Below are positions 1 to 7,113 of a stretch of 40,133 nucleotides of DNA, in pieces. Origin of the DNA: Pseudomonas gessardii (GTDB lineage Bacteria > Pseudomonadota > Gammaproteobacteria > Pseudomonadales > Pseudomonadaceae); NCBI RefSeq assembly GCF_001983165.1, contig NZ_MNPU01000055.1, positions 1-40,133 on the forward strand. The letters run 5' to 3'. Under the pieces are notes generated by a model. That model ran no database searches. It was given only the letters and a program-made list of their open reading frames with translations, and was not told where the DNA came from. Position 1 is the first letter of the stretch. Every line of letters begins with the position of its first letter. The translations under genes were made by a program, and so were the position numbers.

Positions 1-126
1 CCTCGGGCTGGTCTCGATACTGGATACGATAAACCGACTTAACCGTATAACCTGAACCGCCGTATACGGAACCGTACGTACGGTGGTGTGAGAGGACGGC
101 GGATGTGAATCCGCCTCCTACTCGAT
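1..126 (+). mobile_element. Group II intron, 3' end (domains V and VI)
   Basis: This is the catalytic and branch-point end of a self-splicing retroelement; its maturase ORF would lie to the left of the window. Domain V is visible at 56-87: a 9-bp stem (56-64 with 79-87), a two-base CG bulge (77-78), and a distal helix (65-69 with 72-76) with a very short loop. Domain VI follows at 90-123: GAG/CTC, AGG/CCT and a perfect 7-bp hairpin (98-104 with 109-115, loop GTGA), with A120 left unpaired seven bases before the expected 3' splice site after CGAT at 126. The layout matches bacterial group II introns. Subclass, intactness and target rule cannot be judged from this fragment. Confidence 0.82.
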
Positions 127-150
127 CAACATGGTTTTTAAACCTTGGTA

Positions 151-402
151 TCAAGAACCGGTTGCAGGTGTAGCTGGAGCATTTTCTTTAGCGGCTGCTG
201 CGTCAGATTCAGCTTGGGCTTTGGCGGCTTCAGCGTTTTCTTTTGCAGCATCGTTCACTTTATCCTGAGCTTCGCTCATTTTTTCTTGAGCTTGTTCAGC
301 GTGTTGGGTTGCATCCTGAGCTTTGTCCTCGGATTTTTTATCGCAGGCAGCGAGGCCAAGGGTGGCAGCCAACATCAAGGAAACGGCGAAAGTCTTGCGC
401 AT
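151..402 (-). CDS. Small Ala/Lys/Glu-rich lipoprotein
   Basis: This predicts an 83-residue lipoprotein. The start at 402 is chosen over an upstream ATG because it follows an AAGGAG ribosome site at about 8 bases and gives a clean type II signal peptide: charged MRK, hydrophobic stretch, then lipobox L-A-A-C with Cys20. The mature part is hydrophilic and low in complexity, dominated by Ala, Lys, Glu, Asp and Gln with heptad-like spacing, so a helical or coiled-coil periplasmic lipoprotein is likely. Function is unknown; small stress-induced lipoproteins of pseudomonads look like this. An AlgU-type promoter is visible upstream (438-466). The stop lies only 25 bases from the group II intron boundary, so the intron has landed just behind this gene. 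Confidence 0.8.
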   Translation of the reverse strand: MRKTFAVSLMLAATLGLAACDKKSEDKAQDATQHAEQAQEKMSEAQDKVNDAAKENAEAAKAQAESDAAAAKENAPATPATGS

Positions 403-437
403 GGGGTGTTTCTCCTTATTGAAGATATCTACTGGCC

Positions 438-466
438 TTTCGAGCATGGGGTGCAGGCATTAGTTC
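438..466 (-). promoter_or_regulatory. AlgU/RpoE-like promoter for the lipoprotein
   Basis: On the minus strand GAACTA (466-461) is followed after exactly 17 bases by TCGAAA (443-438), close to the extracytoplasmic sigma consensus GAACTT-N16/17-TCtGA. It lies about 35 bases before the lipoprotein start at 402, leaving a short leader. This is a motif match by eye only. Confidence 0.45.
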
Positions 467-560
467 CTTTAATCTCACAGATATATAGGCTGTTTCGCTA
501 AGGAACTTTCTTCCGGGGTACTTGTTCCACCGGATCACTACTAATAAGAGTCTTTATCCA

Positions 561-1037
561 ATGACCGATAGCCCCCTTTTGGAGCGTGCCGCACGTTTTG
601 TTTCGGCCCTGCGTCACTGCCAGGTCTTGGGTATTGAGGTGCATGATGCGAGCGCGGACGGCATGACCTTGCTTTTGCCGTACAGCCCGCAGATCGTCGG
701 CGACCCGCACACCGGGATTATCCATGGCGGTGCCCTGACTTCCCTGATGGACACGGCCTGTGGCATGGCGACCTTGTGCGTCCTGCCGGAATTTGAAGTC
801 TGCCCCACCCTGGATTTGCGCATTGACTACATGCACCCGGCCGAGCCGCACAAGGCCGTATTTGGCTTTGCCCAATGCTATCGGGTGACCACCGATGTGA
901 TTTTCACCCGTGGCTTTGCGTATCAGGATGACCCCCAGCAGCCGATTGCCCATGTGGTGGGCACGTTCATGCGCATGGGCAAGCACCTGAAGGGCACCAA
1001 GGGCCTGGGTAGCAGTATCAAGGGAGAACAGGCATGA
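561..1037 (+). CDS. PaaI-like hotdog-fold thioesterase (first of a pair)
   Basis: Predicted 158-residue acyl-CoA thioesterase of the PaaI/DUF4442-like hotdog superfamily, which hydrolyses acyl-CoA thioesters in the cytosol. The start at 561 (MTDSPLLERA) is preferred because it follows an AAGAG-like site and the family begins here; an in-frame upstream ATG at 522 would add 13 atypical residues. The active-site helix is visible as G-I-I-H-G-G-A (residues 52-58), followed by SLMDTACG, where family members place a catalytic Asp (D64). The C-terminus is a Lys/Gly-rich tail. The stop overlaps the start of the next thioesterase by four bases (ATGA), so the two are translationally coupled and may act as a heteromer. 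Substrate is unknown. Confidence 0.82.
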   Translation: MTDSPLLERAARFVSALRHCQVLGIEVHDASADGMTLLLPYSPQIVGDPHTGIIHGGALTSLMDTACGMATLCVLPEFEVCPTLDLRIDYMHPAEPHKAVFGFAQCYRVTTDVIFTRGFAYQDDPQQPIAHVVGTFMRMGKHLKGTKGLGSSIKGEQA

Positions 1038-1498
1038 CCCACCAATTCAAGACGCGGATGCAGCAGGCCCATCACCGGGGCGACTATAAGGCGCTGCTGG
1101 AACTGATTCCCTATGCCCGACTGATCGGCGTTGAATGCACGCGCCTGGGGGATGAGTTGCTGTTTCGCATGCCCGCCAACAAGGACAATATTGGTAACCC
1201 GATATTGCCGGCCCTCCATGGCGGTGTGATTGCCGGCTTTATGGAGCTGTCGGCGGCCTTTCATTTATGGGTGGCCACGGGCACCCCGGGAGTTGCAAAG
1301 GGCCTGCCCAAGATTGTCGATTTTTCTCTGGACTACCTGCGGGCCGGGCAGTTTCGCGACACTTACGCCACCTGCCAGGTGTGGCGCCAGGGACGGCGGG
1401 TGGCCAATGTGGCGATCACCGCCTGGCAAAGCACCCCGGCCGAGCCCATTGCCACTGCTCGCGCGCATTTCAAGATTCAAGAGCAGGGCCACCCTTGA
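1034..1498 (+). CDS. PaaI-like hotdog-fold thioesterase (second of a pair)
   Basis: Predicted 154-residue hotdog thioesterase, distantly related to the gene just upstream and coupled to it through an ATGA overlap. The active-site turn reads A-L-H-G-G-V-I followed by a helix containing MELSAAFHL; this helix has Glu where the first paralogue has Asp, as in many PaaI-type enzymes. The conserved beta strand KIVDFSLDYLRAG follows. Hotdog enzymes work as dimers or tetramers, so a mixed assembly of the two products is plausible but not shown. The last codons overlap the heat-shock promoter of htpG: the stop TGA at 1496-1498 lies inside the -35 motif. Confidence 0.82.
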   Translation: MTHQFKTRMQQAHHRGDYKALLELIPYARLIGVECTRLGDELLFRMPANKDNIGNPILPALHGGVIAGFMELSAAFHLWVATGTPGVAKGLPKIVDFSLDYLRAGQFRDTYATCQVWRQGRRVANVAITAWQSTPAEPIATARAHFKIQEQGHP

Positions 1499-1521
1499 AA
1501 TCCTGGTCTTAGCCCCCAACT
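1494..1521 (+). promoter_or_regulatory. RpoH (sigma-32) type promoter of htpG
   Basis: CTTGAAA (1494-1500) is an exact sigma-32 -35 element. About 13 bases later CCCCAAC (1514-1520) matches the CCCCAT-type -10 element. Transcription would start about 60 bases before the htpG ATG. The -35 element overlaps the stop codon of the upstream thioesterase. htpG is a classical heat-shock gene, so motif and gene agree. Confidence 0.75.
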
Positions 1522-1587
1522 TTGATGACAACCCGCCGCCAACCCTCTAGGGCGCGGCCACTGCCATCCAATTGGAGTTTGATGACC

Positions 1588-3492
1588 ATGAGTGTGGAAA
1601 CTCAAAAGGAAACCCTGGGCTTCCAGACCGAGGTGAAGCAACTGCTGCACCTCATGATCCATTCGCTGTATTCCAACAAGGAAATCTTCCTTCGCGAATT
1701 GATCTCGAACGCCTCTGACGCTGTCGACAAATTACGTTTTGAAGCCCTGTCCAAGCCTGAGTTGCTGGAAGGTGGCGCAGAACTGAAAATCCGTGTGAGC
1801 TTCGACAAGGACGCCAAGACCGTCACCCTCGAAGACAACGGCATCGGCATGAGCCGCGAAGAGGCGATTACCCATTTGGGCACCATCGCCAAATCCGGCA
1901 CCGCCGATTTCATGAAGAACCTGTCGGGCGACCAGAAGAAGGACTCGCACCTGATCGGCCAGTTCGGCGTGGGCTTCTACTCGGCCTTTATCGTTGCCGA
2001 CAAAGTGGAAGTGTTCAGCCGCCGCGCCGGTCTCGACGCCAGCGAAGGCGTGCACTGGGCTTCCAAAGGCGAGGGCGAATTTGAAATCGCCACCGTCGAC
2101 AAGGCAGACCGCGGTACGCGCATCGTGCTGCACCTCAAGTCCGGTGAAGACGAATTCGCCGATGGCTGGCGCCTGCGCAACATCATCAAGAAGTACTCCG
2201 ACCATATCGCGTTGCCCATCGAACTGCCGAAAGAACAAGCGGCGGCCGAAGGCGAGGAGGCTCCTGCCCAGGAATGGGAAGTGGTCAACCGCGCCAGCGC
2301 CCTGTGGACCCGTCCGCGTACCGAGGTCAAGGACGAGGAATACCAGGAGTTCTACAAGCACATCGCCCACGACTACGAAAACCCGCTGAGCTGGAGCCAC
2401 AACAAGGTCGAAGGCAAGCTGGAATACAGCTCGCTGCTGTACGTCCCGGCCCGTGCTCCGTTCGACCTGTACCAGCGTGAAGCGCCCAAAGGCCTGAAGC
2501 TGTATGTGCAGCGCGTATTCGTGATGGATCAGGCAGAGTCCTTCCTGCCTCTGTACCTGCGCTTTATCAAGGGTGTGGTCGACTCCAACGATCTGTCGCT
2601 GAACGTGTCGCGGGAAATCCTGCAGAAAGACCCGATCATCGACTCGATGAAGACGGCGCTGACCAAGCGTGTGTTGGACATGCTGGAAAAACTGGCGAAG
2701 AACGAGCCTGAGCAATACAAGGGCTTCTGGAAAAACTTCGGCCAGGTCATGAAAGAAGGCCCGGCAGAAGATTTCGCCAACAAGGAAAAAATCGCCGGCC
2801 TGCTGCGTTTTGCCTCGACTCAAGGCGAAGACGGCGAGCAGGTGGTGTCCCTGGCCGAGTACCTGGCACGCGCCAAGGAAGGCCAGGACAAGATTTACTA
2901 CCTGACCGGCGAAACCTACGCCCAGGTCAAGAACAGCCCGCACCTGGAAGTCTTCCGCAAGAAAGGCATCGAAGTGCTGCTGCTCACCGACCGTATCGAC
3001 GAGTGGCTGATGAGCTACCTCAACGAGTTCGACGGTAAATCCTTCGTCGACGTGGCCCGTGGTGACCTGGACCTGGGCAACCTGGATTCGGAAGAGGACA
3101 AAAAAGCCGCTGAAGAAGTGGCCAAGTCCAAAGAAGGCCTGGTTGAACGCATCAAGACCGCCCTGGGCGATGCCGTCAGCGAGGTGCGGGTTTCCCACCG
3201 CCTGACCGATTCCCCGGCGATCCTGGCCATCGGCGAGCAAGACCTGGGCATGCAAATGCGCCAGATCCTCGAAGCCAGCGGGCAGAAGGTGCCGGACTCC
3301 AAGCCGATCTTTGAATTCAACCCGGCTCACCCGTTGATCGAGAAACTCGACGGCGAGCAGAGCGAAGAGCGTTTTGGCGACCTGTCGCACATCCTCTTCG
3401 ACCAGGCGGCCCTGGCCGCAGGGGACAGCTTGAAAGACCCGGCCGCCTACGTGCGCCGACTGAACAAGTTGTTGGTTGAACTGTCGGTTTAA
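1588..3492 (+). CDS. htpG: Molecular chaperone HtpG (bacterial Hsp90)
   Basis: Encodes the 634-residue cytosolic Hsp90 chaperone, an ATP-driven homodimer that assists late folding of client proteins. The ATG at 1588 gives the family length and follows a TTGGAG site; upstream in-frame ATGs at 1522 and 1582 would add a non-conserved leader. Visible landmarks are the N-terminal GHKL ATPase (LYSNKEIFLRELISNASDA near residues 27-44, DNGIGMS, GQFGVGFYSAF lid), the middle domain (LPLYLRFIKGVVDS and LNVSREILQ), and the C-terminal dimerisation domain. There is no MEEVD tail, as expected for bacteria. It is preceded by a sigma-32 type promoter and followed 12 bases later by a strong terminator, so it is probably monocistronic under heat shock. 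Confidence 0.98.
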   Translation: MSVETQKETLGFQTEVKQLLHLMIHSLYSNKEIFLRELISNASDAVDKLRFEALSKPELLEGGAELKIRVSFDKDAKTVTLEDNGIGMSREEAITHLGTIAKSGTADFMKNLSGDQKKDSHLIGQFGVGFYSAFIVADKVEVFSRRAGLDASEGVHWASKGEGEFEIATVDKADRGTRIVLHLKSGEDEFADGWRLRNIIKKYSDHIALPIELPKEQAAAEGEEAPAQEWEVVNRASALWTRPRTEVKDEEYQEFYKHIAHDYENPLSWSHNKVEGKLEYSSLLYVPARAPFDLYQREAPKGLKLYVQRVFVMDQAESFLPLYLRFIKGVVDSNDLSLNVSREILQKDPIIDSMKTALTKRVLDMLEKLAKNEPEQYKGFWKNFGQVMKEGPAEDFANKEKIAGLLRFASTQGEDGEQVVSLAEYLARAKEGQDKIYYLTGETYAQVKNSPHLEVFRKKGIEVLLLTDRIDEWLMSYLNEFDGKSFVDVARGDLDLGNLDSEEDKKAAEEVAKSKEGLVERIKTALGDAVSEVRVSHRLTDSPAILAIGEQDLGMQMRQILEASGQKVPDSKPIFEFNPAHPLIEKLDGEQSEERFGDLSHILFDQAALAAGDSLKDPAAYVRRLNKLLVELSV

Positions 3493-3504
3493 CAACGCTG
3501 CAAG

Positions 3505-3528
3505 AAAACCCCGCTTCGGCGGGGTTTT
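3505..3528 (+). terminator. Rho-independent terminator of htpG
   Basis: Perfect 10-bp stem AAAACCCCGC / GCGGGGTTTT closed by a TTCG tetraloop, with the T-run in the descending arm, 12 bases after the htpG stop. Confidence 0.93.
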
Positions 3529-3556
3529 CGTTTGTGGATATCAACCGGAGAAAATG

Positions 3557-4285
3557 ATGAACCAAGTCACCGTGCGTTCCGTGGTCTATCAGATTGATGG
3601 CCAGTCTTATGAAAGCCGCCTGGCCTTCGATGCCAGCCACAAGGGCCCGCTGCCGGGCTTGCTGATGGCACCGAACTGGATGGGGGTCAGCGCCAGCGCC
3701 GAAGAAATCGCCAAGACCGTGGCGGCCAAGGGCTATGTGGTGCTGATCGCCGATCTGTACGGGCAACAGGTGCGCCCATCCAATGGCGACGAAGCCGGGG
3801 CGGCGATGATGCCGTTGAAGAATGACCGTGGGTTGTTGAACACACGTATGCAGGCAGCCTTAGCGCAACTGCAAGGCCAGGCCGAAGCGGCTGTCGATAC
3901 CTCGAAGCTGGCGACCTTTGGTTTCTGCTTTGGCGGTTGCTGCTCCCTGGAGCTGGCACGTACCGGTGCGCCGCTGAAGGCAGCGGTGTCGTTCCATGGC
4001 ACCCTCGACACGCCCAACCCGGCGGACGCGAAGAACATCAAGGGTTCGGTACTGGTGCTGCATGGCGCTTCTGACCCATTGGTGCCCAGGGAGCAGTTGC
4101 CGGCCTTTGAGGACGAGATGAACGCGGCCGGGGTGGATTGGCAATTGCTGAGCTACGGTGGCGCGGTGCATTCGTTCACCGACCCCCATGCCAATGTGCC
4201 GGGCAAGATGATGTACGACGCCAAGACCGCAGGGCGGGCGTTCCAGGCGATGCACAATTTGTTGGATGAAGTGTTCAAGGGCTGA
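3557..4285 (+). CDS. Dienelactone hydrolase family protein
   Basis: Predicted 242-residue alpha/beta hydrolase of the dienelactone hydrolase family (PF01738), cytosolic. Enzymes of this type open lactones or cleave esters with a Cys-His-Asp triad. The nucleophile elbow G-F-C-F-G-G places Cys124; Asp173 (GASDPLVP) and His205 (VHSFTDP) complete the triad in the right order and spacing. The start is one of two adjacent ATGs (3554 or 3557); 3557 leaves a better gap from CGGAG at 3546-3550. No catechol-pathway genes are adjacent, so a true role in chlorocatechol breakdown is not indicated. The gene sits between the htpG terminator and a REP-rich intergenic region, and is convergent with pirin. Confidence 0.88.
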   Translation: MNQVTVRSVVYQIDGQSYESRLAFDASHKGPLPGLLMAPNWMGVSASAEEIAKTVAAKGYVVLIADLYGQQVRPSNGDEAGAAMMPLKNDRGLLNTRMQAALAQLQGQAEAAVDTSKLATFGFCFGGCCSLELARTGAPLKAAVSFHGTLDTPNPADAKNIKGSVLVLHGASDPLVPREQLPAFEDEMNAAGVDWQLLSYGGAVHSFTDPHANVPGKMMYDAKTAGRAFQAMHNLLDEVFKG

Positions 4286-4324
4286 GTCTTCAGCGTCTGT
4301 CAGGGCCTCATCGCGGGCAAGCCC

Positions 4325-4480
4325 TAATGCCAGTCAGTTAAGCGGATTCTGCTTTCTGTAGGAGCGAGCTTGCTCGCGAAGGACGTCAACGATAACGCGT
4401 GTTTGCTAGGTAAACGCGGCGCTCTCAAGTTCTTCGCGAGCAAGCTCGCTCCTACAAAAAGGCTTAACTGACTGGCATTA
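4325..4480. mobile_element. 156-bp MITE with IS4-like ends, carrying an internal REPIN
   Basis: The ends are perfect 19-bp inverted repeats: TAATGCCAGTCAGTTAAGC at 4325-4343 and its exact complement at 4462-4480. They are flanked by a 10-bp direct duplication, GGGCAAGCCC, at 4315-4324 and 4481-4490. No coding capacity is present. From memory, the inverted repeat of E. coli IS4 begins TAATGCCGATCAGTTAAG, and IS4-family duplications are about 10-13 bp, so a non-autonomous IS4-family derivative is the best explanation. Inside lie two inverted REPs of another class (4357-4381 and 4432-4456). Confidence 0.75.
4357..4456. repeat. Internal REPIN (GAGCTTGCTC class)
   Basis: A 25-base REP, beginning TGTAGGAGCGAGCTTGCTCG, at 4357-4381 is perfectly inverted at 4432-4456 around a 50-base spacer. 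It differs in sequence class from the surrounding REPIN and lies wholly within the MITE. Confidence 0.88.
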
Positions 4481-4548
4481 GGGCAAGCCCGCTCCCACAT
4501 GTTGATTTGTGAACACCATAAATGTGGGAGTGGGCTTGCCCGCGATAG

Positions 4549-5415
4549 CTATTTCAGCGGCAACTCAATTCTCCCGCTTTCCCCCGGCACCGTCGGCCAA
4601 TCTCCGGCCGCCCAGCGCTGGCGCGCCTGATCGATCAACGCCGGATCGCTGGCGACAAAGTTCCAGTTGATCCGCCGAGGCCCATCCAGCCGCGCGCCGC
4701 CGAAGACCACCAGGTGGCAATCGGTCTCGGCAAACAGCGCCATGCTCTGGCCCGCCGGCAACACCACCAGGCTATGGACTTCCAAGGTGTCGCCTTCCAA
4801 CTGCGCATCACCGTCGAGTACATACACCGCCCGTTCCTCATGCTCATCAGGAATCAGCAGGGTAGTGGCCGTTTGCATATGCACCTCGGCATACAGCGTC
4901 GGTGACAGCACAGGCACCGGTGATTCCAGGCAAAAGCCACTGCCGGCGATCAGGCGGATCGTCACCCCGAGGTTGTCACTGACCGGCAGGCTGGCGGCGG
5001 GGTGATGGCTGTAATGCCCCGGCCCTTGCTCGTGTGCCTTGGGCGAGGCCAGCCACACCTGCAAGCCATGCAGCTCGAAACCCTTGGCCTTGAGCGCTTG
5101 GGGTGTGCGTTCGACGTGGGCAATGGCGCTGCCGGCGGTCATCCAGCTGACGTCACCGGCCTTGACCACCTGATCAGAGCCGAGGCTGTCCTTGTGCAGG
5201 AGTTCGCCTTCAAACAAGTAGGTGAGGGTGGACAAGCCAATATGCGGATGCTGGCGGATATTCATGCCGCTGCCAGGGGCGTAGCGGGTCTGGAGCATAT
5301 GGTCGAAGAACACGAAAGGTCCGACGCTGCGGCATTCCCGCGAGGGCAGGGGGCGCAGGATAGGCTGGCCCTCGACATCTTCGGCACGTGGGTGAATTAC
5401 GATCACGGTAGTCAT
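4549..5415 (-). CDS. Pirin family protein
   Basis: Predicted 288-residue bicupin of the pirin family. Characterised members bind a metal in the N-terminal cupin, and some have quercetin dioxygenase or regulatory activity; the physiological substrate here is unknown. The metal ligands expected from human pirin (two His, one His, one Glu) appear as His56 and His58 in RQHPHIGLSTLTYLFEG, then His100 and Glu102 in IAHVERT. The second cupin begins near VPVLSPTLYAEV and ends in RRINWNFVAS, a typical pirin tail. The start follows AGGGATG. The gene is convergent with the dienelactone hydrolase across the nested REPIN, and is followed by the OsmC-like gene on the same strand upstream. Confidence 0.92.
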   Translation of the reverse strand: MTTVIVIHPRAEDVEGQPILRPLPSRECRSVGPFVFFDHMLQTRYAPGSGMNIRQHPHIGLSTLTYLFEGELLHKDSLGSDQVVKAGDVSWMTAGSAIAHVERTPQALKAKGFELHGLQVWLASPKAHEQGPGHYSHHPAASLPVSDNLGVTIRLIAGSGFCLESPVPVLSPTLYAEVHMQTATTLLIPDEHEERAVYVLDGDAQLEGDTLEVHSLVVLPAGQSMALFAETDCHLVVFGGARLDGPRRINWNFVASDPALIDQARQRWAAGDWPTVPGESGRIELPLK

Positions 5416-5479
5416 GGTGCATCCCTGTCTGAGCGGGTTCGATGGGTTTGAGCATAACCCGCCCGGCAGGAAATCGGTG

Positions 5480-5896
5480 TTATTGGCTGAAGGCGCCTTC
5501 CGAAAGTCGGGTCTCGATGCTGATCTCGGCAGTGGTCATCAGCTTGTGTACCGGGCACTTGTCCGCTACACGATGCAGTTCTTCGCGCTGGGCATCAGTC
5601 AGTACGCCCTTGAGGGTCAGCTTGACGTTGAGCTTATACTTGCCTTTTTGCTCCTCGGTGCTGTCGTGGGTGACCTCCACGGTCACGCCGGTCAGGGGGA
5701 TGTTCTTTTTCTGTGCATACAGCTTGACGGTCAGGGCTTTGCACGAGGCCAGCGCGGCGTCGAAGTAATCGTGGGGCGAGGGTGCCGAGTCGTCGCCGCC
5801 CAGGCTCTTGGGCAGGTCGGTAAACAGTTCATGCTGATTGATGTTGACGCTATGGCGAAAATTCTCGGTGTTCAGCGTATTGACGATAACAGGCAT
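5480..5896 (-). CDS. OsmC/Ohr family peroxide-detoxifying protein
   Basis: Predicted 138-residue OsmC-family protein. Family members reduce organic hydroperoxides with a pair of conserved cysteines as cytosolic dimers. Here Cys52 (LASCKALTVKLYAQKK) and Cys114 (ADKCPVHKLM) occupy the expected positions. The sequence is closer to the YhfA/OsmC-like branch than to Ohr, judging from the PHDYFDAALASCKA motif. The start at 5896 (MPVIVNTLN) follows GTGAGG; an upstream ATG at 5950 would add 18 residues without support. It lies 64 bases upstream of pirin on the same strand; a joint transcript is possible, and both are stress-associated families. Confidence 0.9.
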   Translation of the reverse strand: MPVIVNTLNTENFRHSVNINQHELFTDLPKSLGGDDSAPSPHDYFDAALASCKALTVKLYAQKKNIPLTGVTVEVTHDSTEEQKGKYKLNVKLTLKGVLTDAQREELHRVADKCPVHKLMTTAEISIETRLSEGAFSQ

Positions 5897-6041
5897 GGCA
5901 AGCCTCACTAGACTAGATGGCAGGATGAAGGTCATGCAGTTATAGAGCATGCTGGCACTTGAGTGTTCCGCATTTTTTATCGGATGAACCCCGACAGGCC
6001 GTCGCAGGTCTACCGGACTTAATCCCTGTTGAGGTTTTATC

Positions 6042-7046
6042 GTGCCCTGGATCCGCCTGAGTCTTGCCCTGTTGCTCGCCGCCAGCAGCCTTACTGTACA
6101 GGCCCGCGACTATGCCTACAGCGACGCGCACCTGCATTACGTCGACTTCTTCCAGGAGACGGCCGGCATGGACAAGCTGCTCAAGGCCATGGCTGACAAT
6201 CGCATTGAGCATGTGATGATTTCCGGCATCCCGGTTGCGAAGAAATGGCACGAAGACGAACCCAAGCGCCCGCGCTATTACGCCGGAGATGACGCGGATG
6301 CCTACTGGTACAGCGCCACCGATGTGATCGTCGCCGCAGCCGTGAGCAAGCTGGCCCCCGAGCAGCGTCAGTATTTGCACCCGTTCCTCAGCGGCTTCAA
6401 CCCCAACGACAAGAACTCCGAGATCCATATCCAGCGCATGCTCGACCTCTATCCGGGCCTGTGGCAGGGCATTGGCGAAGTCTTCACCCGCCACGATGAC
6501 CTGACCGCGCTGACCTCCGGTGACACACCACGGGCCAATAACGAGGCCATGACGGGCATCTATCACCTGGCCGCCAAGAATGACCTGCCGGTGCTGGTGC
6601 ACTCCAACATCACCTCCAAGCGCGAGCGTAACCCGCTGTACCTGGCAGAGATCGAAGAGCCGCTGCGCAATCACCCGCACACCCGGTTTATCTGGGCCCA
6701 TGCCGGCACCAGCATGGAGATCCACCGGCACCAGACGCAGCTGGACTTCCTGTTGCCGACCGTGAGCCGCATGCTGGAGGCCTATCCCAACCTGTACATC
6801 GACCTGTCCTGGAGCGTGCTCACGCCGTACTTGCTGGACGAGGCGGGAAAGCCCCGGCCGGAATGGCTGGCGCTGGTAGAGCGCTTCCCGGAGCGCTTTA
6901 TGCTGGGGTCTGATGTGGTAGGGCGGTTCAACAAGCTGGGTAAGGAAATGCGCAGCTTCAATCCCTTCCTTGATGCCTTGCCTGAAGACGTTGCGCGAAA
7001 AGTCGCACGGGACAATTTCCTCGCGATTTTGCCCAAGGCGCGCTGA
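6042..7046 (+). CDS. Exported amidohydrolase-2 family protein
   Basis: Predicted 334-residue TIM-barrel metal-dependent hydrolase (amidohydrolase_2, PF04909), with an N-terminal signal peptide (hydrophobic core LSLALLLAASSLTV, cleavage near VQA-RD), so probably periplasmic. Metal-site residues are present: His30-x-His32 (SDAHLHYVD), His187 (VLVHSNI), His220 (WAHAG) and Asp291 (LGSDVVG). Family members hydrolyse or decarboxylate aromatic and cyclic substrates, but the substrate here cannot be read from sequence. A signal peptide is uncommon in this family. A GTTGAGG site precedes the start. The next gene, also exported, starts 67 bases downstream on the same strand. Confidence 0.82.
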   Translation: MPWIRLSLALLLAASSLTVQARDYAYSDAHLHYVDFFQETAGMDKLLKAMADNRIEHVMISGIPVAKKWHEDEPKRPRYYAGDDADAYWYSATDVIVAAAVSKLAPEQRQYLHPFLSGFNPNDKNSEIHIQRMLDLYPGLWQGIGEVFTRHDDLTALTSGDTPRANNEAMTGIYHLAAKNDLPVLVHSNITSKRERNPLYLAEIEEPLRNHPHTRFIWAHAGTSMEIHRHQTQLDFLLPTVSRMLEAYPNLYIDLSWSVLTPYLLDEAGKPRPEWLALVERFPERFMLGSDVVGRFNKLGKEMRSFNPFLDALPEDVARKVARDNFLAILPKAR

Positions 7047-7113
7047 TCGGGTTTGTCATCGTCCCGTCATACCGGTGTCATAAGCTCGCGCCATCTCACT
7101 CAAGGAGCCCACT

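Larger units (their letters stand above)
4310..4545. repeat. REPIN interrupted by a miniature element
   Basis: The outer structure is a pair of inverted REP sequences of the GGGCTTGCCC class. The left REP is split: ATCGCGGGCAAGCCC (4310-4324) and its continuation GCTCCCACAT (4491-4500). Its inverted partner is intact at 4522-4545. Removing the 156-bp insert and one copy of GGGCAAGCCC restores a standard REP doublet of about 70 bp between the convergent dienelactone hydrolase and pirin genes. Confidence 0.85.

Noticed and set aside
1732..3495. Long open frame antisense to htpG
   Set aside because: It mirrors htpG codon structure in GC-rich DNA, shows no family resemblance or ribosome site, and htpG is certain.
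3557..4285. Chlorocatechol-pathway dienelactone hydrolase
   Set aside because: Fold and triad fit, but no catechol dioxygenase, cycloisomerase or maleylacetate reductase genes are nearby.
4310..4545. CRISPR-like repeated units
   Set aside because: Repeats are inverted REPs with unequal spacing, not direct repeats with regular spacers; no cas genes are present.
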